Of a DNA stretch of 64,000 bases, positions 9,201 through 16,103 are shown piece after piece. The stretch comes from Robinsoniella peoriensis (GTDB taxonomy: Bacteria > Bacillota > Clostridia > Lachnospirales > Lachnospiraceae), in assembly GCF_042680125.1 (NCBI RefSeq), contig NZ_JBHTNY010000006.1. One strand, written 5' to 3'. Under the pieces are notes generated by a model. The model did no database searches. It saw only the letters and a list, made by a program, of their open reading frames with translations, and had not been told where the DNA came from. Each line of letters opens with the position of its first letter. Positions within the stretch are counted from its first letter, which is position 1. A program made the translations under genes and the position numbers.

Positions 9201-9831
9201 GGCTTATGACATCGGTTTCGGCGGTGTTGACCATGTATTAGCAAGCGGACAGGATATCAACATCATGGTATTCGATACAGAAGTTTACTCTAATACAGGC
9301 GGACAGTCTTCCAAATCTACACCTACAGGAGCTGTAGCACAGTTCGCTGCCGGTGGTAAAGAAGCGAAGAAAAAAGACCTTGCAAGTATCGCTATGAGTT
9401 ATGGTTATGTATATGTAGCACAGATCGCTATGGGTGCTGATTACAATCAGACTGTAAAAGCGATTGCGGAAGCAGAAGCTTATCCGGGACCATCCTTAAT
9501 TATCGCTTATGCTCCATGTATCAACCACGGAATCAAGATCGGTATGAGCAAAGCTCAGACAGAAGAAGATAACGCAGTAAAAGCTGGTTACTGGCATTGC
9601 TTCCGCTTCAACCCAACATTGGCTGAAGAAGGAAAAGCTGCATTCAGCTTAGACAGCAAAGCTCCAACAGGAGATTACCAGGCATTCTTAGACGGAGAAG
9701 TTCGTTACAATTCACTGAAACGTTCTAATCCTGAAAAAGCTGCTGTACTCTTCGCTAAATCTGAAGAATACGCAAAAGAAAGATATGCTTACCTGCAGAA
9801 ATTAATTACTCTGTATGGTGGAGAACAATAA
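6289..9831 (+). CDS. nifJ: Pyruvate:ferredoxin (flavodoxin) oxidoreductase
   Basis: 1180 aa, the normal size of the fused homodimeric enzyme that converts pyruvate and CoA to acetyl-CoA, CO2 and reduced ferredoxin. Domains in order: pyrimidine-binding domain I with YPITPSSVMAE near 29, transketolase-like domain II, the gamma/CoA-binding domain around 415-600, a 2[4Fe-4S] ferredoxin-like domain (CIQCNRCAYVCP from about 692; CTGCGSCANVCPG from about 746), a further cluster ligand region GACAGCGETPY, and the TPP-binding domain with GGDGWAYDIGFGG near 967. Codon use is strongly biased to highly expressed codons, consistent with a central fermentation enzyme. Monocistronic: own promoter upstream and a strong terminator downstream. 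Confidence 0.98.
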   Translation: MARKMKTMDGNHAAAHASYAFTDVAAIYPITPSSVMAEATDEWATQGRKNIFGQEVQVTEMQSEAGAAGTVHGSLAAGALTTTYTASQGLLLMIPNLYKIAGEQLPGVFNVSARALASHALSIFGDHSDVYACRQTGCAMLCESSVQEVMDLTAVAHLASIKGRIPFINFFDGFRTSHEIQKIETWDYEDLKDMVDMDAVDAFRKHALNPNHPCHRGSAQNPDIFFQAREACNESYDALPAIVQDYMDKVNEKIGTDYKLFNYYGAADATHVIIAMGSVCDTIEETIDYLTAAGEKVGVVKVRLYRPFSAEALINAIPETVKQISVLDRTKEPGALGEPLYLDVVAALKETKFDAVPVYSGRYGLGSKDTTPTQIVAVYKNAEKKKFTIGIVDDVTNLSLELGTPLVTTPEGTINCKFWGLGADGTVGANKNSIKIIGDNTDMYAQAYFDYDSKKSGGVTMSHLRFGKSPIKSTYLIRQANFVACHNPSYVNKYNMVQELVDGGKFLLNCPWDMEGLEKHLPGQVKSFIANHGIKLYVIDGIKIGKEIGLGGRINTVLQSAFFKLANIIPEEQAIDLMKAAAKATYGRKGDKIVQMNYDAIDAGAKQVVEITVPDSWKDSADEGLAMSHAEGGRKDVVDFVNNIQSKVNAQEGNSLPVSAFKEYVDGSTPSGSSAYEKRGIAVDIPVWKPENCIQCNRCAYVCPHAVIRPVPMTDEEVAAAPEGMTTIPMTGMPNYKFAITVSAYDCTGCGSCANVCPGKKGEKALVLENMEANAGCQKYFDYAVELPAKADVVEKFKENTVKGSQFKQPLLEFSGACAGCGETPYAKLITQLFGDRMYIANATGCSSIWGNSSPSTPYTVNAKGQGPAWCNSLFEDNAEFGYGMLLAQKALRNGLKAKVEEIIANTEDSDVKAACQDWIDTFNSGATNGSATDRMVAALEGKDCDTCKEVVNNKDFLAKKSQWIFGGDGWAYDIGFGGVDHVLASGQDINIMVFDTEVYSNTGGQSSKSTPTGAVAQFAAGGKEAKKKDLASIAMSYGYVYVAQIAMGADYNQTVKAIAEAEAYPGPSLIIAYAPCINHGIKIGMSKAQTEEDNAVKAGYWHCFRFNPTLAEEGKAAFSLDSKAPTGDYQAFLDGEVRYNSLKRSNPEKAAVLFAKSEEYAKERYAYLQKLITLYGGEQ

Positions 9832-9854
9832 GATAGAAATATTTTAAAGAAAAT

Positions 9855-9888
9855 AAAGACCGGATGGCGATTGGCTGTCCGGTCTTTT
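9855..9888 (+). terminator. Terminator of nifJ
   Basis: Ten-base stem AAAGACCGGA (9855-9864) / TCCGGTCTTT (9878-9887) followed by further T residues. Confidence 0.9.
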
Positions 9889-9972
9889 CTTAAGGGTGTG
9901 TGGGAAAAGGTATGAGGGAAGAAGGGAAGTTATGAGTTTGATGATAAAATAGTATGGAGCGATTTATTTTTA

Positions 9973-9981
9973 TGCTATACT
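9973..9981 (+). promoter_or_regulatory. Extended -10 promoter of the LytTR regulator gene
   Basis: TGCTATACT: an extended -10 with hexamer 9976-9981 and no clear -35. Transcription would start near 9988, after the upstream ATG at 9986, which supports ATG 10001 as the true start. Confidence 0.6.
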
Positions 9982-10000
9982 ATTTATGGGAGATGATTTT

Positions 10001-10726
10001 ATGATATATATTGCAGTTTGTGATGTAGATAACAAGATATGTTCGTTTATGGAACATATTATTCGAAAGTATGCCCGGGAAAATGCTATTAATGTGGAAA
10101 TAGACATTTTTTATAGTGGTGAAGCTCTGTGCAAGTCTTTAGAAAATTCTAATTATTATGATCTGATCTGTTTAGATATTCAATTACAGAAAATGAGTGG
10201 GATAGATGTGGGACTCTATTTGAGGGAGAAGCTGGGAAATGATGCAACACATCTCATTTATATTTCCGAGAGTACCAATCACGCTATGAAATTATTTCAG
10301 ATAAGGCCGCTAAATTTTTTGATTAAGCCTGTTTATGATTCAGCCATGTGGAAAAATCTGCATAAGGCTGTACAATTAATTGAAAAACAAAACCTTTGCT
10401 TTCAATATAAAAATGGCAGGACTTATCATAGAATATTATATAGTAGTATTCTTTATTTTAAAAGTGAAGGTAAAAAAGTATATATTATTTTAGATGATCA
10501 TAGCAAAGAATTCTATGGGAAAATTGATCTGATTATGTCTGAGGTTCCTCTGCAAAAATTTATAAGAATCCACAAATCGTATATTATTAATTTAAATTAT
10601 ATAAAAGAATATTGTTTTGAATCTGTGAAAATGAGTAATGGTGAGGTTTTGGCTATCAGTAAAACATATCGAAAAGATATAAGAGAAAGGATACTAAGTC
10701 ATATGGGTGTTGTTGGTGACGTATAG
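10001..10726 (+). CDS. LytTR-family response regulator
   Basis: 241 aa. N-terminal receiver domain (IYIAVCDVD at the start, phospho-acceptor region LICLDIQ, LNFLIKPV at its end) and C-terminal LytTR DNA-binding domain (ILYFKSEGKKVYI, FIRIHKSYIINLNYIKEY). An in-frame ATG at 9986 exists, but GGGAGA at 9987-9992 sits well for 10001. No histidine kinase gene is adjacent, so it is an orphan or pairs with a distant kinase. A pair of LytTR-like direct repeats lies 30-60 bases downstream of its stop, before the lipoprotein/ABC operon, which is its likely target. Confidence 0.9.
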   Translation: MIYIAVCDVDNKICSFMEHIIRKYARENAINVEIDIFYSGEALCKSLENSNYYDLICLDIQLQKMSGIDVGLYLREKLGNDATHLIYISESTNHAMKLFQIRPLNFLIKPVYDSAMWKNLHKAVQLIEKQNLCFQYKNGRTYHRILYSSILYFKSEGKKVYIILDDHSKEFYGKIDLIMSEVPLQKFIRIHKSYIINLNYIKEYCFESVKMSNGEVLAISKTYRKDIRERILSHMGVVGDV

Positions 10727-10755
10727 GCAAAACAACTAATCTGATTCCAGTCTGA

Positions 10756-10825
10756 TTTTACCAAAAATATATACATTTTTTACCAGCTATATAGAATAAC
10801 GGGTAAAGTATGTTATAAATATAAT
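10756..10825 (+). promoter_or_regulatory. Candidate LytTR binding site and activated promoter
   Basis: TTTTACCA occurs at 10756-10763 and again at 10778-10785, a 22-base period (two helical turns) as LytTR dimers use. Downstream is a perfect -10 TATAAT (10820-10825) with a poor -35 (TAACGG at 10797-10802), the usual look of an activator-dependent promoter. Confidence 0.6.
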
Positions 10826-10851
10826 GAAAGACGTCTTTTAGGGCTTAACAT

Positions 10852-10922
10852 AAGATCCCCTTATAAAAATGGAACGGCTAGACCGCGTCAGCTTTTTTTT
10901 ATGAGTACTCGCCGTGGATCTT
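10852..10922 (+). promoter_or_regulatory. Structured leader with terminator-like hairpin
   Basis: The leader between the promoter and the lipoprotein gene contains a weak GCTAG/CAGC-type stem followed by eight T residues (10878-10900), enclosed by AAGATCC (10852-10858) and GGATCTT (10916-10922), which are complementary. Competing folds could give attenuation. No known riboswitch class was recognised. Confidence 0.35.
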
Positions 10923-10998
10923 CGAAGCTATGACAGTCAATGCCTGGGGAAAATACTGAAATCAAAAAACTAATAAAACAAAAAGAAATGGATTACAT

Positions 10999-12153
10999 AT
11001 GTTAAATAAAAAATCAAAATTACTATTGGGCATCTTAATAATAAGCTCATTTTTATACACTGGATGTCAGGAAAGTGATGTGCCCGTAGTGCACTCTTCT
11101 GTTGAAACTGATATAGCGGAAGATACATCTCCAACAGACAATGACGGAATAATCTTTCCAGAAAAGTATGAAAATGAAACGGGAAATATTACATTTGATA
11201 CCATAGTTGAGCTGAATAAGAATTTTAACCCTAATGAAATCTACGCTTATACAGCTACCCAACAGAACCCGGACCCCTCTAATACCCTGAATACACTTTT
11301 TTCCGGAATTGATTACCAGGAAGAGATCACGACAAACGACTCTGGTCAGACAGACTATTACTATGCAGGGCAGAATGGGGAAACATTGTTGATATATCCT
11401 GAATCAGTTCATTTATACAAATCTTTTGCTGACCATTTGCCAAGAGTACTCAGTCTATCCTACAAATATAATTATAATGGGAACAAATATTCACAGTCGG
11501 AGGAATTTTCTTTCGCTACACGGGAAACAGCGCTGACAGATATATTGGACATACTTTCAAAAATGGGCATAATGATTGGGAATGATTATAGTTATAGTGG
11601 GTATTCTCTGGACTATCAAACGATGAAAAATGAAGAGACAGTATTAGGGATGCAAGGAGAGGCGGATACCTCACAATACAAGGAGAACTGGTCTCCTGAC
11701 GATGACTGTTATTATTTTGCCCTGCGCCAGACATGCCAATCGTTGCCGATTTATTATATCTATAGCGATATTTATAAAGAGGCCTCCGATGCATTTGCGC
11801 AAGTACAGGCTGCCTATTCAAAAGATGGTTTGTTTTATCTTTTGATGGACAAGACCTTTAAATTTCAAAAAGAGGATACAAAGCTAAAATTAAAGCACTT
11901 TGAGGAAATTGCAGGCACTGTGGAGTACAAGTATGCAAATATTATATCAGATGATAATTATATTGTTACCAAGGCCCAGTTAATGATGATGGCACGGCAG
12001 GAGAAGAATGAGAGTTATCTGTTAACCCCTGTATGGGTATTCGACGTTACCGAGAATTTGAAGCTGCAGTCTGGGGAAGGTTCTGCTGAGGAGCACTCGG
12101 TATTGAACCAGGTCATCGTAAATGCGGTTACGGGAGAGGAGATCATCCAATGA
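10999..12153 (+). CDS. Lipoprotein of a LytTR-linked ABC operon, function unknown
   Basis: 384 aa with a lipoprotein signal (LLLGILIISSFLYTGC; lipobox cysteine at 23). The mature part is acidic and soluble, with no family I recognise; the C-terminal part (DDNYIVTKAQLMMMARQE...LLTPVWVFDV...VIVNAVTGEEI) resembles the end of secreted PepSY/YycH-like proteins, but this is only a hint. It is the first gene of a four-gene operon and overlaps the next gene by ATGA. Anchored outside the membrane, it likely works with the two membrane proteins and ATPase that follow. Its ribosome binding site is weak. Confidence 0.75.
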   Translation: MLNKKSKLLLGILIISSFLYTGCQESDVPVVHSSVETDIAEDTSPTDNDGIIFPEKYENETGNITFDTIVELNKNFNPNEIYAYTATQQNPDPSNTLNTLFSGIDYQEEITTNDSGQTDYYYAGQNGETLLIYPESVHLYKSFADHLPRVLSLSYKYNYNGNKYSQSEEFSFATRETALTDILDILSKMGIMIGNDYSYSGYSLDYQTMKNEETVLGMQGEADTSQYKENWSPDDDCYYFALRQTCQSLPIYYIYSDIYKEASDAFAQVQAAYSKDGLFYLLMDKTFKFQKEDTKLKLKHFEEIAGTVEYKYANIISDDNYIVTKAQLMMMARQEKNESYLLTPVWVFDVTENLKLQSGEGSAEEHSVLNQVIVNAVTGEEIIQ

Positions 12154-12953
12154 TAAAGACCTGTGAGAAATTATTCAGATATCTGCGGATGGACATAAGC
12201 AGAGGAATTTGTTCCAGAGAATTTCTTCTGGGCATCGCGGGTGTCTTCTTTACCCTGATGTTTGGTACGTTGGATGATATTACCCTGGATACAACGGTTT
12301 TCTTTGTTTTTGATCAGATACAGTTTGGTATGCCTGTTATGATCGTAATGCTGTTTTGTGCCTATCCCTATGCAAACAGTTTCTGTCAGGATATGGAGAA
12401 TCGTTATGCGTATCTTATGGTTCAGAAGGGATCTGTCTTCCTGTATACTTTATCCAGGTCTATCACGATATTTCTAACTGCCCTGTTGACTTATTCCTTT
12501 GGAACAATGCTGTTTGTCCTGTATCTGCGGTGCAGAATGCCCTGGGAGGATGTTAATTTTACCTCGATATCTTTACTTCAGGAAGTAGGAGGATTGCGGT
12601 ATTTTCTTACCCCTGGCAGGTACCCGGTATATTTTTTCCTATTCACGGTGCAAAAGGGAATCCTTGCTGCTTCTTTATCCCTTCTGGCAGCGTATGCGTC
12701 TTTGTATATTGTTAATTCTCTTCTGGTATTGTCAATTCCCGTTATGGGATACTATTTTTTACTGTATTTAGGAAATTCCATATGGGGCCATGATTCTATA
12801 TTTAATATTTCTATTATTTTTGATGCCAGATATAATGTATGGGAAAATGACCTTATATCCTTTTTTTGGCCAATTCTTTTCGGAGGTATTTTTTCTGGCT
12901 GTCTGATGGGTCTTATATACAAAAAAATCAGGGGGAGGATCCGGAGTGCATAA
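12150..12953 (+). CDS. Multi-pass membrane protein, ABC-2-like permease subunit
   Basis: 267 aa with about six hydrophobic segments (starting near 22, 50, 95, 150, 180, 235) and few charged residues outside loops. No conserved family motif is obvious, but position between a lipoprotein and a second membrane protein, followed by an ABC ATPase, makes it the likely first half of an ABC-2 type permease. It overlaps both neighbours (ATGA upstream; next gene starts 8 bases before its stop), implying translational coupling. Substrate unknown; peptide export or immunity is plausible given LytTR control. Confidence 0.75.
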   Translation: MIKTCEKLFRYLRMDISRGICSREFLLGIAGVFFTLMFGTLDDITLDTTVFFVFDQIQFGMPVMIVMLFCAYPYANSFCQDMENRYAYLMVQKGSVFLYTLSRSITIFLTALLTYSFGTMLFVLYLRCRMPWEDVNFTSISLLQEVGGLRYFLTPGRYPVYFFLFTVQKGILAASLSLLAAYASLYIVNSLLVLSIPVMGYYFLLYLGNSIWGHDSIFNISIIFDARYNVWENDLISFFWPILFGGIFSGCLMGLIYKKIRGRIRSA

Positions 12954-13815
12954 TATTTTATCTATTCTAAACTTAACATATTGCGAAACCCGGCATAAGA
13001 TATGCTCTAAACGCAGCGTTACTTTTCTAATACTATTAGCTTTTCTGATTTTCGTATATATATCGCCGCTGAAGGCTGTATCCAAGGACACTGGATATAA
13101 AATATCGCCCTGGGTCTTTCCACATTTGATGTCACACCTGTACTTTTTATTTACATTTATTTTGGGAATTATATATTTTTACTCAAATGCACCGTTCTTA
13201 AATCATGCAGGTATGTACCAAATGATTCGCAGCGGACGTTATCGCTGGTGTATTTCCCAGATCATAAGCATTATTTTTAGCGGATTCACTCTTGCAGCGG
13301 CAGCGTTATTTCTCTCAGTCATCATACTTGCGCCAAGGGTTTTTCTTACCAGTGAATGGGGGAAGCTGCTGCATACTCTTTCCCTTACGGACCTGGGTGT
13401 AGGATACAATTTGTCTTTTGCCATTTCTTATAATTTAATAAATAAAATACAGCCAATTCCCGCCATGCTACTGGCATGGGGCGTTTGCGGACTTACCATT
13501 TCTTTTACGGGAATTTTAATGTTCTTTTTCAGTGTTTTCCTAAATCGTACTGTTGCAATCAGCATAACTATGGTTCTGTTAACTGGGGTTGTGATAGTTG
13601 AAAACTTTCATCCGAAAATTCAGGAAGGGTTATACTATTTTTTGCCCCTGGCATGGATGCAGATTACAAGAATTGGGGAGACTCGATTTGGCTATGGAAC
13701 TATCCCGCCATTGCATTACAGCATTCCGGCACTTTGCATCTTGATTATACTAATGTCGGTTCTCATACTAATCAGATTTAAGTACATTGAGTTAAAATGG
13801 AACAAGGAAGAATAA
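12946..13815 (+). CDS. Multi-pass membrane protein, second ABC permease subunit
   Basis: 289 aa with about six to seven membrane helices (about 26-43, 60-80, 103-125, 163-205, 210-230, 260-280). Starts with GTG at 12946 behind GGGGGAGGATCCGGA, inside the end of the preceding gene. No domain recognised by eye; genomic context suggests the partner of the preceding permease and of the ATPase 17 bases downstream. Confidence 0.75.
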   Translation: MHNILSILNLTYCETRHKICSKRSVTFLILLAFLIFVYISPLKAVSKDTGYKISPWVFPHLMSHLYFLFTFILGIIYFYSNAPFLNHAGMYQMIRSGRYRWCISQIISIIFSGFTLAAAALFLSVIILAPRVFLTSEWGKLLHTLSLTDLGVGYNLSFAISYNLINKIQPIPAMLLAWGVCGLTISFTGILMFFFSVFLNRTVAISITMVLLTGVVIVENFHPKIQEGLYYFLPLAWMQITRIGETRFGYGTIPPLHYSIPALCILIILMSVLILIRFKYIELKWNKEE

Positions 13816-13832
13816 ATAAGGAGTAGAAATGA

Positions 13833-14477
13833 ATGTTAACAGAAAGCATTATTAAAATTGTGGATGCTTCAAAAAGCTTTAAAAATCAAAAAGTTTTACA
13901 AAATATTTCATTAGAGTGCAGACCGGGTAAAATATATGGCATTATTGGGAGAAACGGATCAGGTAAAACGGTATTGTTCAAATGCATCTGCGGATTTTTG
14001 AAACTGGATGAAGGGGAGATACGGGTTGAAGGCAAAAAGATGGGACAGGATCTTGATCTTTTAACCAACAGCGGAATTATTATTGAAGAACCTGCTTTTC
14101 TAAAAAATGAAAATGGATATAAAAATTTGGAATACCTCTACATGATTAACAACAAAAAGAACAGAGACCACCTTATTCGTATTCTTAACAAGGTAGGCTT
14201 GGATGCCCTATCTAAAAAAAAGGTTGGAAATTATTCCATGGGAATGCGGCAACGGCTGGCCATAGCTCAGGCGATCATGGAGGACAAGGAAATCTTAATC
14301 CTGGATGAACCCATGAACGGACTGGACAACCAGGGAGTCCTTGAAATGAGAGAGTTATTCCTGGAACTGAAGGCGTGTGGCAAAACGATTCTGCTGGCAA
14401 GTCACAACAAAGAGGATATCAATGTGTTATGCGATGAAGTATATGAAATAGACAGGGGAATCATGAAGAGATTCTAA
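13833..14477 (+). CDS. ABC transporter ATP-binding protein
   Basis: 214 aa, a single short nucleotide-binding domain. Walker A GRNGSGKT near 39-46, signature YSMGMRQRLAIAQAI near 130-144, Walker B ILILDEPMNGLD near 151-162, H-loop ASHNKED near 188. It most resembles the ATPases of ABC-2 type exporters (lantibiotic immunity / bacitracin-resistance group). Last gene of the lipoprotein-permease-permease-ATPase operon; ATG at 13833 follows AAGGAG. A strong terminator follows. Confidence 0.9.
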   Translation: MLTESIIKIVDASKSFKNQKVLQNISLECRPGKIYGIIGRNGSGKTVLFKCICGFLKLDEGEIRVEGKKMGQDLDLLTNSGIIIEEPAFLKNENGYKNLEYLYMINNKKNRDHLIRILNKVGLDALSKKKVGNYSMGMRQRLAIAQAIMEDKEILILDEPMNGLDNQGVLEMRELFLELKACGKTILLASHNKEDINVLCDEVYEIDRGIMKRF

Positions 14478-14514
14478 AAATTTACCGTTGGGACGAAAAT
14501 TAATTCGGTATCTG

Positions 14515-14540
14515 AAACCGGCTGCTGCAGCCGGTTTTTT
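14515..14540. terminator. Terminator between convergent genes
   Basis: AAACCGGCT (14515-14523) pairs with AGCCGGTTT (14529-14537), followed by T residues; the A-rich 5' side could serve the minus-strand gene as well. Confidence 0.85.
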
Positions 14541-14564
14541 ATATGAAGAAATAATAATTCTGGA

Positions 14565-15728
14565 TCAGGGAGCACTGTCATAATAAGCGTCCATATAAAC
14601 CTTCTGCACATCTACCAGTGCAGCCTCTTTCGGATTTTCAGGCATTCCTGTATCCTCCAGAGCATGTAAAGACAAAGTCACCACATCAGAAGGCCGAAAT
14701 GATGTTGTGTTCAATTTAGGAATTCCGATCCGTTGTGATAGTTCGCGGATGTGGCAGATAGCTGCGGCTGCCCCCTGATCTGCCGTCATCCGGGAAGTGT
14801 CAATACCAAGTGCCTGACCAATCCGGGAATACCGTTCTTTACATACAGATGTATTGTATTTCATAACATAGGGCAGCAGGATAGCATTTGCAACACCATG
14901 AGGGGTATTATAAAAACCGCCCAGCTGGTGAGCCATAGCGTGTACCATTCCAAGACCCGAATTAGAAAATGCAAGACCAGCCATATATTCTGCCCAGCAC
15001 ATGTCGGTACGGGCTTCTATATTTCTGCCTTCAAATACGGCCTTTTCCAGGGACATACCAATTAAATGAATTGCTTCAAGTGCGATTCCATCGGTAAAAG
15101 GAAAATGAGATTTGGCAGTATAAGCCTCAATGGCATGTGTCAGAGCATCCATTCCGGTAGATGCCGTCAAAAAGGCAGGCATATCCAGCATCAGCATGGG
15201 ATCATTAATTGCCAGATAAGAGAGGCAGTTGACATCAACCATCAGCATTTTTACTTTATTAATTTCATCCGTAACCACATAAGCCCGGGTTACTTCTGAG
15301 CCGGTCCCTGCAGTTGTATTAATGGCAATAAGCGGAATACCGGGGTTTTTTGATTTATTCAATCCGTTATAAGCGGCAATATCCCCGCCATTATTAGCAA
15401 GTATACTGACAGCCTTGGAAACATCCAGGGAAGAGCCGCCTCCAATCCCGATCATGTAGTCACAGTGTTCCCGGTCAAAAAGTGATTTAGCCTCATTTAC
15501 GATAGATACGGTCGGATTCGGTTTAACTCCGTCATAAATCGTATAGTCTTTACCGGCACTATCCAGCACATCAGTGACCTTCTTTACAGTTCCAATATCT
15601 ACAAGCGGCTTATCAGTGACAATAAAAGCCTTCTTACCTGATATAAGATCAATGTGCCGCGGTATTTCACAAATACAGCCCTTACCAATCAACGTATGTG
15701 CCGGTTGGTACAATTCTCGATAATTCAT
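14565..15728 (-). CDS. Iron-containing alcohol dehydrogenase
   Basis: 387 aa, normal length for group III Fe-ADHs. GIGGGSSLDVSKA (NAD-binding) and TAGTGSEVTRA are clear, and the metal-binding set is seen in MDALTHAIEAY, GMVHAMAHQLGG and PHGVANAILLP. The family includes lactaldehyde reductase (FucO), 1,3-propanediol and butanol dehydrogenases; which aldehyde is reduced here is not deducible. It is divergent from the sugar/BMC operon and its promoter carries the same candidate SorC-type sites, so it probably reduces the aldehyde made by that pathway and recycles NAD+. Ribosome binding site AGGAGGG before ATG 15728. Confidence 0.92.
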   Translation of the reverse strand: MNYRELYQPAHTLIGKGCICEIPRHIDLISGKKAFIVTDKPLVDIGTVKKVTDVLDSAGKDYTIYDGVKPNPTVSIVNEAKSLFDREHCDYMIGIGGGSSLDVSKAVSILANNGGDIAAYNGLNKSKNPGIPLIAINTTAGTGSEVTRAYVVTDEINKVKMLMVDVNCLSYLAINDPMLMLDMPAFLTASTGMDALTHAIEAYTAKSHFPFTDGIALEAIHLIGMSLEKAVFEGRNIEARTDMCWAEYMAGLAFSNSGLGMVHAMAHQLGGFYNTPHGVANAILLPYVMKYNTSVCKERYSRIGQALGIDTSRMTADQGAAAAICHIRELSQRIGIPKLNTTSFRPSDVVTLSLHALEDTGMPENPKEAALVDVQKVYMDAYYDSAP

Positions 15729-15760
15729 TTAAACACCCTCCTATACATTTAATAGCATCT

Positions 15761-15795
15761 CATGAACAAATGATAGTGTAATAAAAACATATGTT
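15761..15795. promoter_or_regulatory. Candidate SorC-type operators, Fe-ADH side
   Basis: CATGAACAAATGATA (15761-15775) and the palindrome AACATATGTT (15786-15795). The first shares CATGAACAAATG with a site before the TIM gene (26287). Placed where a repressor would block the minus-strand promoter. Confidence 0.5.
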
Positions 15796-15804
15796 ATTAA
15801 AACT

Positions 15805-15833
15805 AAAATAGCATAAATTAAATGGAAAGTCAA
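15805..15833 (-). promoter_or_regulatory. Promoter of the Fe-ADH gene (minus strand)
   Basis: On the minus strand TTGACT (15833-15828), 17-base spacer, TATTTT (15810-15805). Candidate operators at 15786-15795 and 15761-15775 lie just downstream of the start point. The 375-base region 15729-16103 holds this promoter, the divergent one and their operators; I saw no gene in it. Confidence 0.65.
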
Positions 15834-16008
15834 TGAGGCAAGGTTACAAAATGCCAGTAATAGGGTAATAGCAAATCTTTATCGACAAATTACCCAGGGA
15901 GAGCTGCTTTAATGATATAAAGCTATAAAATGTTTACTGAATTTTAAGTGTAAAAATTATGAAAATCGACAAAATGCCCTGATATTATAAAAATAATTGC
16001 AATTTATA

Positions 16009-16037
16009 TTGACAATGCACAAAACTTATAGTATTAT
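16009..16037 (+). promoter_or_regulatory. Promoter of the FGGY kinase / ABC importer operon
   Basis: TTGACA (16009-16014), 17-base spacer, TATTAT (16032-16037). Confidence 0.75.
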
Positions 16038-16040
16038 CCA

Positions 16041-16078
16041 TGTATACAAATGATAATCATATAGTTACATATGTTCCT
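16041..16078. promoter_or_regulatory. Candidate SorC-type operators, kinase side
   Basis: ACAAATGATA within 16041-16055 repeats the Fe-ADH side site, and TTACATATGTTCCT (16065-16078) is, read on the other strand, 13 of 14 identical to AGGAACATTTGTAA at 26121. They cover the start point and early leader. Confidence 0.5.
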
Positions 16079-16103
16079 ATAATATGTTTGAAAGGACAAG
16101 GGA

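Noticed and set aside
10873..10900. Strong intrinsic terminator before the lipoprotein gene
   Set aside because: The T-run is good, but the stem has mismatches and lies inside the likely leader of the operon; kept only as possible attenuation.
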